64,000 nucleotides of DNA from Bemisia tabaci (lineage: Eukaryota > Arthropoda > Insecta > Hemiptera > Aleyrodidae): NCBI RefSeq assembly GCF_918797505.1, contig NC_092795.1, positions 35,203,131 to 35,267,130 on the forward strand, written 5' to 3'. The position numbers and the translations under genes were made by a program. The notes beneath the pieces are model-generated. The model was not told the DNA's origin. It made no database searches and saw only the letters and a list, made by a program, of their open reading frames with translations. Of the stretch, positions 11,730 through 22,774 are shown piece after piece. Each line of letters opens with the position of its first letter. The stretch's first letter is position 1.

Positions 11730-12460
11730 CAGGGCCGGATTAAGGGGGTGGCCACATGGGCGGCAAATCTATGGGGGCGGCAAATTTTGCAATTTTTTTT
11801 AAATGTAGGCATAAAAAAATCGGATTTTAAAAAAAATTACAAACGAGAAAAGGCGACAAAATCTCTGATTTCCTGAGCGTATAGTAATTTCTAATTATGT
11901 CGTCTTTCAGTGATACAAGAGACAGCACCTTTAATTAGTCACGTTAAGAGAGAAACCAAGCACGCAATTTGGCCTGGAATGGCGCGACTTAGAGAGAAAT
12001 GATGATGGGGACTTGAGATGAAAAGGAGAAACCCTCGGCGCGGCAATCGGCATGTAATACATATTAGCGCCTACAAGACTGCACGAATACTTCACGCATT
12101 GCATCAAACACAGTGCGGCTTTTGCGGTCAGCGTGAAACGGATAGCGCCTACAAGAATGCATGAATACTTCACGCATTGCGGCAAACACAGTGCGATCAG
12201 CGTGAAACGCATAGCGCCTATAAGACTGTCAGAATACTTCACGCATTGCGCCAAACACGGTGCGGTCTGCGCGGTGCTGCGGCGGAAGTTAAAATCATTA
12301 ATCCACATTTATGTTTGTTCTTTCATAATTGTTTCGTTCATTTCTTATGCGTAGAAGGCCTTGTCTAGGAAGTTCCGTGAACTTTTGCCAGTAGCGTTGA
12401 CATGGCTTTCCCAAAAAATGTGTTCAAAACTAGTAAACGCGTCTTATTTTCGAGAGATCG
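11730..12460 (-). mobile_element. hAT-like non-autonomous element, copy 1
   Basis: It begins CAGGGCCGGATTAAG, typical of hAT-type terminal repeats. Over about 700 bases it matches, in inverse orientation, the element at 54089-55225. Shared landmarks include GGCAAATTTTGCAA, GACAGCACCTTTAATTAG, GAGAAACCCTCGGCGCGGC and TTCTTTCATAATTGTTTCGT. Inside, three tandem units start at 12067, 12145 and 12214; each has GCGCCTA(C/T)AAG followed by ATACTTCACGCATTG. No transposase frame is visible, and the right end is not sharply defined. Confidence 0.65.
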
Positions 12461-13929
12461 TGATCTATCGTGGATCTGTCGACACTAAAACCGGCCTGCA
12501 CTTCTGCTTCATGATTTTGCCAGATCATGAGCGTGGAGAGGGTAGCAACCGGTGGCTGGACATGGAATGAGGGAATGCTAGCTCCGTAGGATATGGATTG
12601 TTTTCACAATTAGGTCTCGTGGGATACCGGTAAAAGTTTTGGTGCTCGCATGTATCCTTTGATTTTTTATTTTCTAACTGTTTTGTAATATCCAAGAATA
12701 ATAATTAAAAACATTTTTATTGAACGGTTTGTAAACATGCACATGGAAAAATTGTATGACTCGACCCATGACTTGATGTCGTTCGAGTGAAGCTATATAT
12801 GATCACTTAAAATAAATACATTATTCTAATTTGTGAAACACTTCATCATGCTTCTTAATTTGTTTAAAAATATTAGGTACACATAATTATTGAATAATAG
12901 GAACAATAACATTCTTAAAAAAAATTAAAACAAACGTAAGACCTTCAACTAACTACAACTAAACAAGCAGTTTTTACACAAAAGTGATGAAAAGCGTGCC
13001 CCTATAATATTGAGGTTCAAATTAGCTGACGGGTCAACTGATTTTTGAAATTAACATAAAGATTATACATATCTCGATTGAAAGGTCAATTTTGAAGGCG
13101 CTGAGATGGCATTTTAGGTCATGCCCGTCATGATTGAATTTTGAAAATTCAGGTGCTTTGTACCACTTGGCACCAATACTGTCATAAAAGTCAAGCGAAT
13201 GGTAACCGGTATAACATTTCAGATATCGTCCGAAATCTTAGATTTCCGAATTTTGAAAGGACAAAAAATTCGAGTTTCTCGTCAATAGGTACCCTCTGGG
13301 TGAGTCTGGGACCAGGTTTCACATAAATCGATCGAGCAGGGACCGAAATAGCATTATAGGCCACGTCTGCTTTCTTAGATTTTCGAATTTGAAAATTGAG
13401 TTAAAATTTGAGTTTTCCGGCGACACCCCCCCCCCCCCCCCCCACAAGCATGAAGTTTAACAAAGATCAGTCAAGAAGGTGCGATGACATTTCGAGTTTT
13501 TTTCAACGGGCATTTTTTTTTATTTTTTACTTTATTCAATGAGATGAATCTTGAAGTTATAGTAAGATATAGTAGATAAAACTTTAAAATCGGTCCATTA
13601 GTGACAAAACGCGATGAATTTTGCATAACATGCTTCACTGATAAGTTGGAAATGGCATCATCACGTCCGAAGGCTGCGGAACACCTTTAATTTCCGATAA
13701 CATCGAAAAAATGCAGCACAGGCACGGATGATTATTTCCATAGGTGCAGCTATACATATCTAAATTTTAAGACACTATAAACTTAGATTTAAAAACTTTA
13801 AAATTAATTTACGTTTCAGACGCTTCCTGAGACTTTACCATCATCCTGTACTTTCGGTTTCGTTACTTAGTGCTTATCATGACCCCCATGGCCCACTTCT
13901 TTCAAGGACGCCCCTAGAGAAAATATTAC
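12461..13929. other. Intergenic, no gene recognised
   Basis: AT-rich DNA with a run of about 20 C at 13423-13442. I see no coding exon or structured repeat that I can support. Confidence 0.45.
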
Positions 13930-16131
13930 CTCGCAGCGAGCTCGCAGACAGCTCGCAGCATATTTTGGACCTCGCGGTTAGGAAACTCCTCGCAGTTAGG
14001 TGATGACCTTGCCAAGACCTCGCAGTGAGGAAGTCGGTTAGGCATGGACCTCGCCGCGAGGTGCTGACAGCTCACGGCGAGGACCTCGCCTCGCCGATAG
14101 GTTAGGAGACCTCGCCGATAGGTGAGAGGACCTCGCAGATAGGTGAGAGGACCTCGCAGTTAGGTTGGCTCCTATCCACTGGGTGAGAGTCCTCACAGTA
14201 GGTATATTAGCCAGCAGGTAACCTGACCACAGAGGTAAACACAGGTTCAGAGCCTCATTAAAAATTAAGGATCAATTGCAGCATCTAATATATACTGATA
14301 AAAATGTTAAAAAAGTTTTTGAATTTGAAAGAAAAATTGTATTTAATTCAAAAGCACATTCCTTGGCTCAAAACAATGTGGGTCAGTGAACTGAAATTGT
14401 TCTGTATACCAAAAAAGTGCCTTAAAATTAAACACAATTTTTTATTTATTTATTTATTTTTTTTTTTTTAGAAAAAAAACAAAAAAAAACCTACCAATCA
14501 AAACTTTTTTAAACCTTTTTTTTCCGTGAATCCTCTCACAAATGTTCTTATCTATTTTAGCATGCCAAAAAATAAGAATAATCTGTACCTTCTTTGCACA
14601 TGGTCTTCCAAAATATTCCACACTATGAGGCATTCTTCGCTCCTTGCAAGAATAGACAAATTCCAAGAATTCAAGGATCAGGTAGTGATTTTTAGAAAAA
14701 TTGCATCGTCGCTGGCCTATAAAATTAAAAAAATAATCATCATTCACCAAGGTCACACTCAAAATGAATTGTAAAAATTTCTGAATTTTGATAGTTATAA
14801 GTGAATATTTCAAGTTAAACTGACCGATTCTTTTCATTAATTTTAAGCGAGAGCTTTTCCTTCAGCATATCAATCACACATAATGTGCTGTTCCTTCTCC
14901 TTCAAGCAGGAAAATACTCATTGGAGGGAGGAATTTCCTTCAAATTTACAATGTCTAATCACTCTAGAACTGTACTCTTTGCATCAACTTTATAGTGAAG
15001 GTAAGTGGGCATTTTAAAAGCCCAAATTTAGCATGTCAGCCCTTGCAGTTAAGTCAGTAAGTATACGCATTTTCCTTACTGCTTCTTGATTATGGTCTGA
15101 TGTTGCAGAACTTTTCAAAGTACTATCCATGAAAATTCAGAGGACAACCAGTTGGTGACCACATACTTTTTCATTTGTTTACATTTTTTCATTTATATTC
15201 TTATTTAAATTCAGTGGATAAAATTAAAACATAAATTACAACTGGAAACCAAGAGGTATGTAAAAAAAATTAAAAATGTTAATCACCTTACAAGACTTAC
15301 TCTGTCCCTTTCTTTTCATGTTGACTCCTATTCTTTTCATGCAACTTTGGCAGGGAACAGTAGGACAGGGTCGCATATTTGGCCTGATCATTGCTAGAGC
15401 TTCGGATGGTCCTAACAAATCCTTCAACTTCTGCAGTTCAGTGTCTGGAATCAACATATCAGAGTGAACAAGTGATCCTTTAGATAAATGAAAAGTTTCC
15501 TATTTTTTCCATATTTTAACACACATATCAATTGCATATTCATTCAAGTGAATGTGAGGAAAAACAGCTGAAAATTTTCATACCCCAGACTGAAAAGACG
15601 CAGCCACTTACTTTCTACGAGCAGGTCTATGCTGAGAGAAATTTCACGAAATTGCCACATTGGTATGCAGTTAAATCTAGTTTTGCCATGAAATTTATCC
15701 TCACATGCAGAGACTATTTACAGTAGGTAATTATTCTCACACATACAGAGACAACCATCAGCTCGACATGGCCATCATTGCCCTGATAACTCAAGAGACC
15801 GTAGATGCATACTCAATTAAAATTCATAAGTGCACACAATCCCTCCATGAGAAAGGAGATAGTAGGTACCTAGAAACAGCAGTGTGAGCTATCCTTACTT
15901 CTCCTGGAGCAAAATCCTCCCTACTTATTTTGAAATTGTCATGCCTCAAGGAGAAAAATTCTATTACTTACAGTGCACACTTGTTGTTAGTCCGAAAATG
16001 ATTCCTCCTCCGTCTCTTCACACATTCCAAAAGGACACATATTAAAGTCTAATTCCAAAGTAGATTTCCACAAGTTTTCATCCAATAATCACTGATAAAC
16101 GAAGTCAGAGGAAAATAAAAAATGCTGCTGC
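13930..16131 (-). repeat. Left arm of a 2.2 kb inverted repeat
   Basis: The sequence is the reverse complement of 18286-20485 with only isolated differences, for example TTTACAG against TTTGCAG near 15719 and homopolymer lengths near 14500. The outer 300 bases are GC-rich and built of short repeats such as GACCTCGCAGATAGGTGAGAG and CTCGCCGATAGGT. Such subterminal repeats in long inverted ends recall foldback or Mutator-like elements. Target-site duplication cannot be tested because the right end enters an assembly gap. Confidence 0.9.
14265..15713 (-). CDS. Unrecognised spliced gene fragment, left-arm copy
   Basis: Mirror copy of the gene at 18704-20150. Exons on the - strand are 15713-15612, 15477-15301, 14716-14589 and 14294-14265, with the same splice sites and compatible phases. 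The product is a Cys-containing, Lys/Arg-rich polypeptide of about 145 residues ending AAIDP. I do not recognise the family. Whether this copy is expressed, or exists at all outside the assembly, depends on the inverted repeat being real. Confidence 0.4.
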
Positions 16132-16947
16132 ATAACAACTTCCAACGTAGATTTTCACATGTTTTCACTGTTATCACTGTTTTCACTCACATATCATTAA
16201 CATCATCTCAATTACTCAATTTTTCGAAGTGCAAAGCTTCATTGTTGATTGTAAACAAACTGCAGACCACCACACTGCATAGGTTATGTTATGGTACACG
16301 AGTGGAATTTTGATTGCCAGATGGTGAGTAAAATATATCAAAAAAATATCTGGTTGCCCGCTATTACGCAGTCTGCTTTCTATTATTCTTAAGGAATTTG
16401 TCGGTGAGGCAACGCCGCTGCGTGGGACTTTTGCGCCTCTCTCAGCTGATTAAATGCACTGATGCCGATTTCACTCGCTTAATATGGATTTGAGTCTATA
16501 ATGCAGTTTGCAGTTATTCTAGGTGGCGGTAGCCACCCCGGCCCAATCCTAAAAAATTCCCCTAAAAATTTGACGACCTAAAGAAAGAAAAAAAAAAAAA
16601 AAAAAAAAAAAAGACGGGTGGCTGCTGCCTAACTAGTTTTACACGAAACAACGCGACCGGGCTTTTCTGCACGGTTTGCGGTCCATTAAGCTCTCCTACT
16701 AATTAAGTCGTAGAGTAAACCCCAAAAACCCTATAATATTTGGGTAGTACTAGGTAACGGCAATGGCTGATCATTAAAAACACCTATCTGCCCAGGGAAA
16801 CCAATAGCTCAGTTGTTCTTTCTGTTAGATCAACCAGTAATAGTGGTTCCCGTATTGCTCTAATTTATTCAAGTAAATTGATGCGAAAGTTTATATTTGA
16901 ATATAGTGCCAGAATTTCAATGCAATTCAAAAACGAGGTGCAAGGGT

Positions 16948-16994
<47 letters not shown>

Positions 16995-18285
16995 GTTTTT
17001 AAATTTATTGGAATCACTGCTCAATTACATTATGAGAGAAACGCGATAAATTTTGGAGTCTTTATGACATCAATCAGAAAATCGATGCATCACATAATAC
17101 CTACCCGAAGGAATGCGTTCGCTCGTCATGAGGGTTTTTCCTGGGCAGCCCCAGCCCGCAACGGGGCTAAACGAATCTCCCAGGCTCCAAGTCCGTCTGG
17201 CGCTAATGTGCCTCTTTCTATGTAACTGCTGTATTTGGACATCCCTCCATCACATAACTCCTCATGAAAGGATGAAAGGTGTGAATAATTTTTCCCGGGT
17301 TTTCAGAATATCACTCACCTAACTTTCCGGTGCTCATAACAAAGCGCTACAAAAAAAGAAAAGTGAAGAAACTATTTTCTCTGCGGCAACTTCATTGACC
17401 CACTGACCGACCGGTCACTATAGAAGTAGAGTGACCGACTGACCGCCTTACCGATATCAGTTAGAAGTTATCAGCGTAATAGATCATTGGCAGATAGTGC
17501 CCTCCGAAAATTATTGTTTTGTTTTTTTCCCTTTCTATGGAGTAGTGGCCCGGCCCAGGGTGGCATGAAACGGAAGAAGGAAATGGAAAATTGGAAATTT
17601 CAGGGATACATTTCATGAAATTTCACGAGGCTGTGAAATATTTCATAATTTTCAGGGGCTGGAGTATGCAACCCGCACTCAAACAAACAAAAATAGAAGA
17701 AATTTACAATTTCTACATTTTACTAAACATGGAAAGGAACCGGCATTTTTCAATATCTTTCATAAATTTCTGGATTTTCATGAAATATTTCACGTGAAAT
17801 TTCTAGCTTTTATTTTCCATGAAATTTTTCATGTGAAGGGATGAGCGGCTAAAATGAGACCAGCTGTCGGAACCTCTCACCCCCCCCCCCCTTATCGGCA
17901 GAGCTTGCACAATTATTCAGCTAACTTGACAATGACGCAAAACGTTGAGCGGAGAAAGAACATCTGACTCTCAATCAGCGCAGCGTTGCCTATGTTGAAC
18001 ACGTTAACCGCATAGGTGCAGACGTGCAGATATCAATAATTTAATCGAATTTCTTGGGCAAAATGTGGCAACTTACCCGACCAAATGTAAACTTCACTTC
18101 ACCTAACCTAGTTTGTGTGCCGCGCCGGTTTGTTTACATCGAGGTTCTTTCGTCCAAGTTATTGGGATTTCTTACGGATAAAAAGGATAAAATTGATGGA
18201 TTTGTGATCCTTGAAATTGGAATATAATCTGGGTTCATTTCAAATGTGTGATACGGCGAAGCATGTATTGTAAGTAAGTAGTTAC
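16132..18285. other. Spacer between the inverted-repeat arms
   Basis: No convincing coding exon. It contains an A run at about 16589-16612, a T run of about 40 at 16949-16988, and an A/T-rich block at 17580-17840 with repeated self-complementary TTTCATGAAAT words. The right flank near 18100-18275 (CACCTAACCTAGTTTGTG, then ATGTATT|GTAAGTAAG) looks like a first exon with a donor, but I could not link it in frame to the exons in the right arm. Confidence 0.45.
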
Positions 18286-20485
18286 GCAGCAGCATTTTTT
18301 ATTTTCCTCTGACTTCGTTTATCAGTGATTATTGGATGAAAACTTGTGGAAATCTACTTTGGAATTAGACTTTAATATGTGTCCTTTTGGAATGTGTGAA
18401 GAGACGGAGGAGGAATCATTTTCGGACTAACAACAAGTGTGCACTGTAAGTAATAGAATTTTTCTCCTTTAGGCATGACAATTTCAAAATAAGTAGGGAG
18501 GATTTTGCTCCAGGAGAAGTAAGGATAGCTCACACTGCTGTTTCTAGGTACCTACTATCTCCTTTCTCATGGAGGGATTGTGTGCACTTATGAATTTTAA
18601 TTGAGTATGCATCTACGGTCTCTTGAGTTATCAGGGCAATGATGGCCATGTCGAGCTGATGGTTGTCTCTGTATGTGTGAGAATAATTACCTACTGCAAA
18701 TAGTCTCTGCATGTGAGGATAAATTTCATGGCAAAACTAGATTTAACTGCATACCAATGTGGCAATTTCGTGAAATTTCTCTCAGCATAGACCTGCTCGT
18801 AGAAAGTAAGTGGCTGCGTCTTTTCAGTCTGGGGTATGAAAATTTTCAGCTGTTTTTCCTCACATTCACTTGAATGAATATGCAATTGATATGTGTGTTA
18901 AAATATGGAAAAAATAGGAAACTTTTCATTTATCTAAAGGATCACTTGTTCACTCTGATATGTTGATTCCAGACACTGAACTGCAGAAGTTGAAGGATTT
19001 GTTAGGACCATCCGAAGCTCTAGCAATGATCAGGCCAAATATGCGACCCTGTCCTACTGTTCCCTGCCAAAGTTGCATGAAAAGAATAGGAGTCAACATG
19101 AAAAGAAAGGGACAGAGTAAGTCTTGTAAGGTGATTAACATTTTTAATTTTTTTTACATACCTCTTGGTTTCCAGTTGTAATTTATGTTTTAATTTTATC
19201 CACTGAATTTAAATAAGAATATAAATGAAAAAATGTAAACAAATGAAAAAGTATGTGGTCACCAACTGGTTGTCCTCTGAATTTTCATGGATAGTACTTT
19301 GAAAAGTTCTGCAACATCAGACCATAATCAAGAAGCAGTAAGGAAAATGCGTATACTTACTGACTTAACTGCAAGGGCTGACATGCTAAATTTGGGCTTT
19401 TAAAATGCCCACTTACCTTCACTATAAAGTTGATGCAAAGAGTACAGTTCTAGAGTGATTAGACATTGTAAATTTGAAGGAAATTCCTCCCTCCAATGAG
19501 TATTTTCCTGCTTGAAGGAGAAGGAACAGCACATTATGTGTGATTGATATGCTGAAGGAAAAGCTCTCGCTTAAAATTAATGAAAAGAATCGGTCAGTTT
19601 AACTTGAAATATTCACTTATAACTATCAAAATTCAGAAATTTTTACAATTCATTTTGAGTGTGACCTTGGTGAATGATGATTATTTTTTTAATTTTATAG
19701 GCCAGCGACGATGCAATTTTTCTAAAAATCACTACCTGATCCTTGAATTCTTGGAATTTGTCTATTCTTGCAAGGAGCGAAGAATGCCTCATAGTGTGGA
19801 ATATTTTGGAAGACCATGTGCAAAGAAGGTACAGATTATTCTTATTTTTTGGCATGCTAAAATAGATAAGAACATTTGTGAGAGGATTCACGGAAAAAAA
19901 AGGTTAAAAAAGTTTTGATTGGTAGGTTTTTTTTGTTTTTTTTCTAAAAAAAAAAAAATAAATAAATAAATAAAAAATTGTGTTTAATTTTAAGGCACTT
20001 TTTTGGTATACAGAACAATTTCAGTTCACTGACCCACATTGTTTTGAGCCAAGGAATGTGCTTTTGAATTAAATACAATTTTTCTTTCAAATTCAAAAAC
20101 TTTTTTAACATTTTTATCAGTATATATTAGATGCTGCAATTGATCCTTAATTTTTAATGAGGCTCTGAACCTGTGTTTACCTCTGTGGTCAGGTTACCTG
20201 CTGGCTAATATACCTACTGTGAGGACTCTCACCCAGTGGATAGGAGCCAACCTAACTGCGAGGTCCTCTCACCTATCTGCGAGGTCCTCTCACCTATCGG
20301 CGAGGTCTCCTAACCTATCGGCGAGGCGAGGTCCTCGCCGTGAGCTGTCAGCACCTCGCGGCGAGGTCCATGCCTAACCGACTTCCTCACTGCGAGGTCT
20401 TGGCAAGGTCATCACCTAACTGCGAGGAGTTTCCTAACCGCGAGGTCCAAAATATGCTGCGAGCTGTCTGCGAGCTCGCTGCGAG
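18286..20485 (+). repeat. Right arm of a 2.2 kb inverted repeat
   Basis: Reverse complement of 13930-16131. Identity falls off at its inner edge just after GCAGCAGCATTTTTTATTTT. The outer end, GAGCTCGCTGCGAG, is the last sequence before the gap. The arm carries a spliced gene fragment whose sense strand runs toward the gap. Confidence 0.9.
18704..20150 (+). CDS. Unrecognised spliced gene fragment, right-arm copy (5' end uncertain)
   Basis: Four exons fit together in phase: 18704-18805 (donor GTAAGT), 18940-19116 (acceptor CTAAAG, donor GTAAGT), 19701-19828 (acceptor TTTTATAG, donor GTACAG) and 20121-20150 (acceptor TTTATCAG, stop TAA). The joined product is about 145 residues. It includes MLIPDTELQKLKDLLGPSEA, a CPTVPCQSC cysteine cluster, RRCNFSKNHYLILEFLEF and GRPCAKK. 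I do not recognise the family, and it shows no obvious transposase motif. The first exon is phase 1-linked to something upstream that I could not settle; a possible exon near 18330-18448 ends at a GTAAGT donor but does not fit in phase. It could be a host gene captured by the element or an element-encoded protein. Confidence 0.45.
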
Positions 20486-20985
20486 NNNNNNNNNNNNNNN
20501 NNNNNNNNNNNNNNNNNNNNNNNNNNNNNNNNNNNNNNNNNNNNNNNNNNNNNNNNNNNNNNNNNNNNNNNNNNNNNNNNNNNNNNNNNNNNNNNNNNNN
20601 NNNNNNNNNNNNNNNNNNNNNNNNNNNNNNNNNNNNNNNNNNNNNNNNNNNNNNNNNNNNNNNNNNNNNNNNNNNNNNNNNNNNNNNNNNNNNNNNNNNN
20701 NNNNNNNNNNNNNNNNNNNNNNNNNNNNNNNNNNNNNNNNNNNNNNNNNNNNNNNNNNNNNNNNNNNNNNNNNNNNNNNNNNNNNNNNNNNNNNNNNNNN
20801 NNNNNNNNNNNNNNNNNNNNNNNNNNNNNNNNNNNNNNNNNNNNNNNNNNNNNNNNNNNNNNNNNNNNNNNNNNNNNNNNNNNNNNNNNNNNNNNNNNNN
20901 NNNNNNNNNNNNNNNNNNNNNNNNNNNNNNNNNNNNNNNNNNNNNNNNNNNNNNNNNNNNNNNNNNNNNNNNNNNNNNNNNNNNN
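20486..20985. other. Assembly gap of 500 N
   Basis: Exactly 500 undetermined bases, probably a placeholder length. It begins at the outer end of the right inverted-repeat arm, so the element border and any target duplication are missing. Confidence 0.98.
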
Positions 20986-21695
20986 GGTTACGAACACATC
21001 AGGCATGAGGGATTTAAAGGGCACAAAGTCATCTCTTCTAACTTTCAGATATCTGCAAAAACTGCGTAAGGTTTATGGGCACGATGAATTTTTTTATCTA
21101 ACGCCTACATTACGTTTCAGGACCAGTATGATCAGACCTAAACATTTCAAAAGTCAAAGTCGATACTTTTCCGAAAACTACCCCAAAGGAGAGATGGATT
21201 TGAGCTTCTTCTGATCCTAACTATTGTTTCCATTATTTAAATTTCCATTTAGATGCAGGCTTCGTTGATCCTAACAATTCCATAGGGGTAACCTCAGTCA
21301 TTTTTATGAAGCAGGACGAAGATAATGTGAAAGGTTGCAAAAATAGATTCTTAATGAAGACCTTCACCTAAATGAATTTAATTTTAGTTTTGTTTTTTTT
21401 TCAGCTTTTTTTTAGTTTTCAGTTTTAGTCTAGTTAATACTTTTTTGGGGATGAATTTACCCCCTTTTTACCTCTGAGTTATTATTTCTTAAAATTATTT
21501 TCATTTATTTGGATTCAACTTGAGAAGAACAGTTTAGTGTTGCTAACAACTCATTTTCCTGAAAAAACCGACTTGTGCCTTTTGATTTCACAATGCCTCT
21601 TGTAGCATCATTTTATTCTTAAAATATTTCAAATGTTTCCTTGCAGTCATGAAATAGGGATGTCAATACTTGATCGATACTTTCGGAGAAGAGTA
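20986..21695. other. Intergenic, no gene recognised
   Basis: AT-rich sequence after the gap. A short open frame at 21005-21214 has no recognisable features. T-rich tracts are common. Confidence 0.4.
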
Positions 21696-21698
21696 ACT

Positions 21699-21836
21699 GG
21701 ATTACATTTTGCAATAAGGAACCACTATCTCTGGCTCTCCCATGAAATCACATTATCTGCATAGGGAAACCAATGGCATGTATGTTGTTACTAAAATGGG
21801 CTAGAAATAATGGCTCCTTATTGCAAAATGTAATCC
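21699..21836. repeat. MITE, family H copy 1
   Basis: A 138-base element with inverted ends GGATTACATTTTGCAATAAG and its complement CTTATTGCAAAATGTAATCC. The larger element at 41590-42355 has the same type of ends (GGACTACATTTTG and CAAAATGTAGTCC). Confidence 0.75.
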
Positions 21837-21861
21837 AACTGATGCTTCGCGGTGCGGTCGA

Positions 21862-22025
21862 TACAGTGTTTGGCGTGCTTTGCGATATATCGATTGATCG
21901 ACCACTTAAACCTATTGAAAAGTATCGATAAACAGGGCGTTCGCAACGAACATCTTGATAATAGATTACGACCACAGCTTCAAATGCGGAAATATCGATA
22001 GATCGCAAAACACGTCACGCCACTG
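21862..22025. repeat. MITE, family G copy 2
   Basis: Inverted ends CAGTGTTTGGCGTGCTTTGC and GCAAAACACGTCACGCCACTG enclose sequence rich in ATCGAT words. It matches 7806-7960. Confidence 0.7.
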
Positions 22026-22212
22026 GTATTATACGCGATTGAAAGTTTCGATTGGTTTACGGCGCTGCTTGGCGCTAATCATTGGCTCGAAAAATGATGA
22101 ATTGCGGATTATTTGAACATATTATGTAGTTGGCTAGTATTTTTGACATTTGAAGATAAGGGCGGGTTTGATTTGAAGCCCGCTCGGGCTTGTTTCTGCA
22201 AGTATCGATACA

Positions 22213-22453
22213 GCCGTGCCAAGGAAGAACGCCGTTCGAACACTCAAGAGTTGCCAAATTTCCTTCGATAAAATGTTTATTTGTGAGGAAAATTATGAAT
22301 ATTTTTCCCTGAAATTTTTTGAAGTTTTAGATCAAATTGCAAACAAAATTATCTGGCAGATAAACATTCAAAAATTTTCCTGAAAATTGGTGATTTTTAA
22401 GGGGAAACTCTGCATCGTCTGAAGGCTCATACCGCGTTTTTCCTTAGCACGGC
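22213..22453. mobile_element. MITE family A, copy 1
   Basis: Ends GCCGTGCCAAGGAAGAACGC and GCGTTTTTCCTTAGCACGGC are inverted repeats. The AT-rich interior is also imperfectly palindromic, with GTTGCCAAATTTCC on the left. Six copies of this family lie in the window. Confidence 0.85.
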
Positions 22454-22514
22454 ATAACAGGCAACTACACATCCTCAAGTATCGACATCCCTAAACAAAG
22501 CATCTCCTAATCTA

Positions 22515-22761
22515 TTGTGTTAAGGAAGGACGCCGTATGAACTTTCGAGGGTTGCCAAATTTCTCCAAATAACATGCCTTTTTGAGGAAAGTTATTCATG
22601 TTTCTTCTCGAAATTTTTAGATGTTTCAGATAAAATTGCGGACGAAATTATCCGAGAATTTTGAGGGAAAATGCTCCGCGATGCTCCAAAAAAATTGGTT
22701 TTTATTGAAGTAAATCTGGCAACGTCTAAAGGCTCGTGGGGCGTTTTTCCTGTGCATGGCA
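22515..22761. mobile_element. MITE family A, copy 2
   Basis: Diverged copy starting GTGTTAAGGAAGGACGCCGT and ending GGGGCGTTTTTCCTGTGCAT. It stops about 14 bases short of the stop codon of the secreted-protein gene on the - strand, so it lies in that gene's presumed 3' end. Confidence 0.8.
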
Positions 22762-22774
22762 GTGATGCACCGAT

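Noticed and set aside
14526..14774. Open frame on the strand opposite the unknown gene in the inverted repeat (also 19643-19891)
   Set aside because: The other strand carries consensus splice sites with matching phases; this frame is the antisense of exon 3.
15532..15726. 64-codon frame with TEKTQPLTFYEQVYAERNF (also 18691-18885)
   Set aside because: It looks coding-like in composition, but it overlaps exon 1 and its flanking intron on the opposite strand of a phase-consistent exon chain, and I found no partner exons for it. Some doubt remains.
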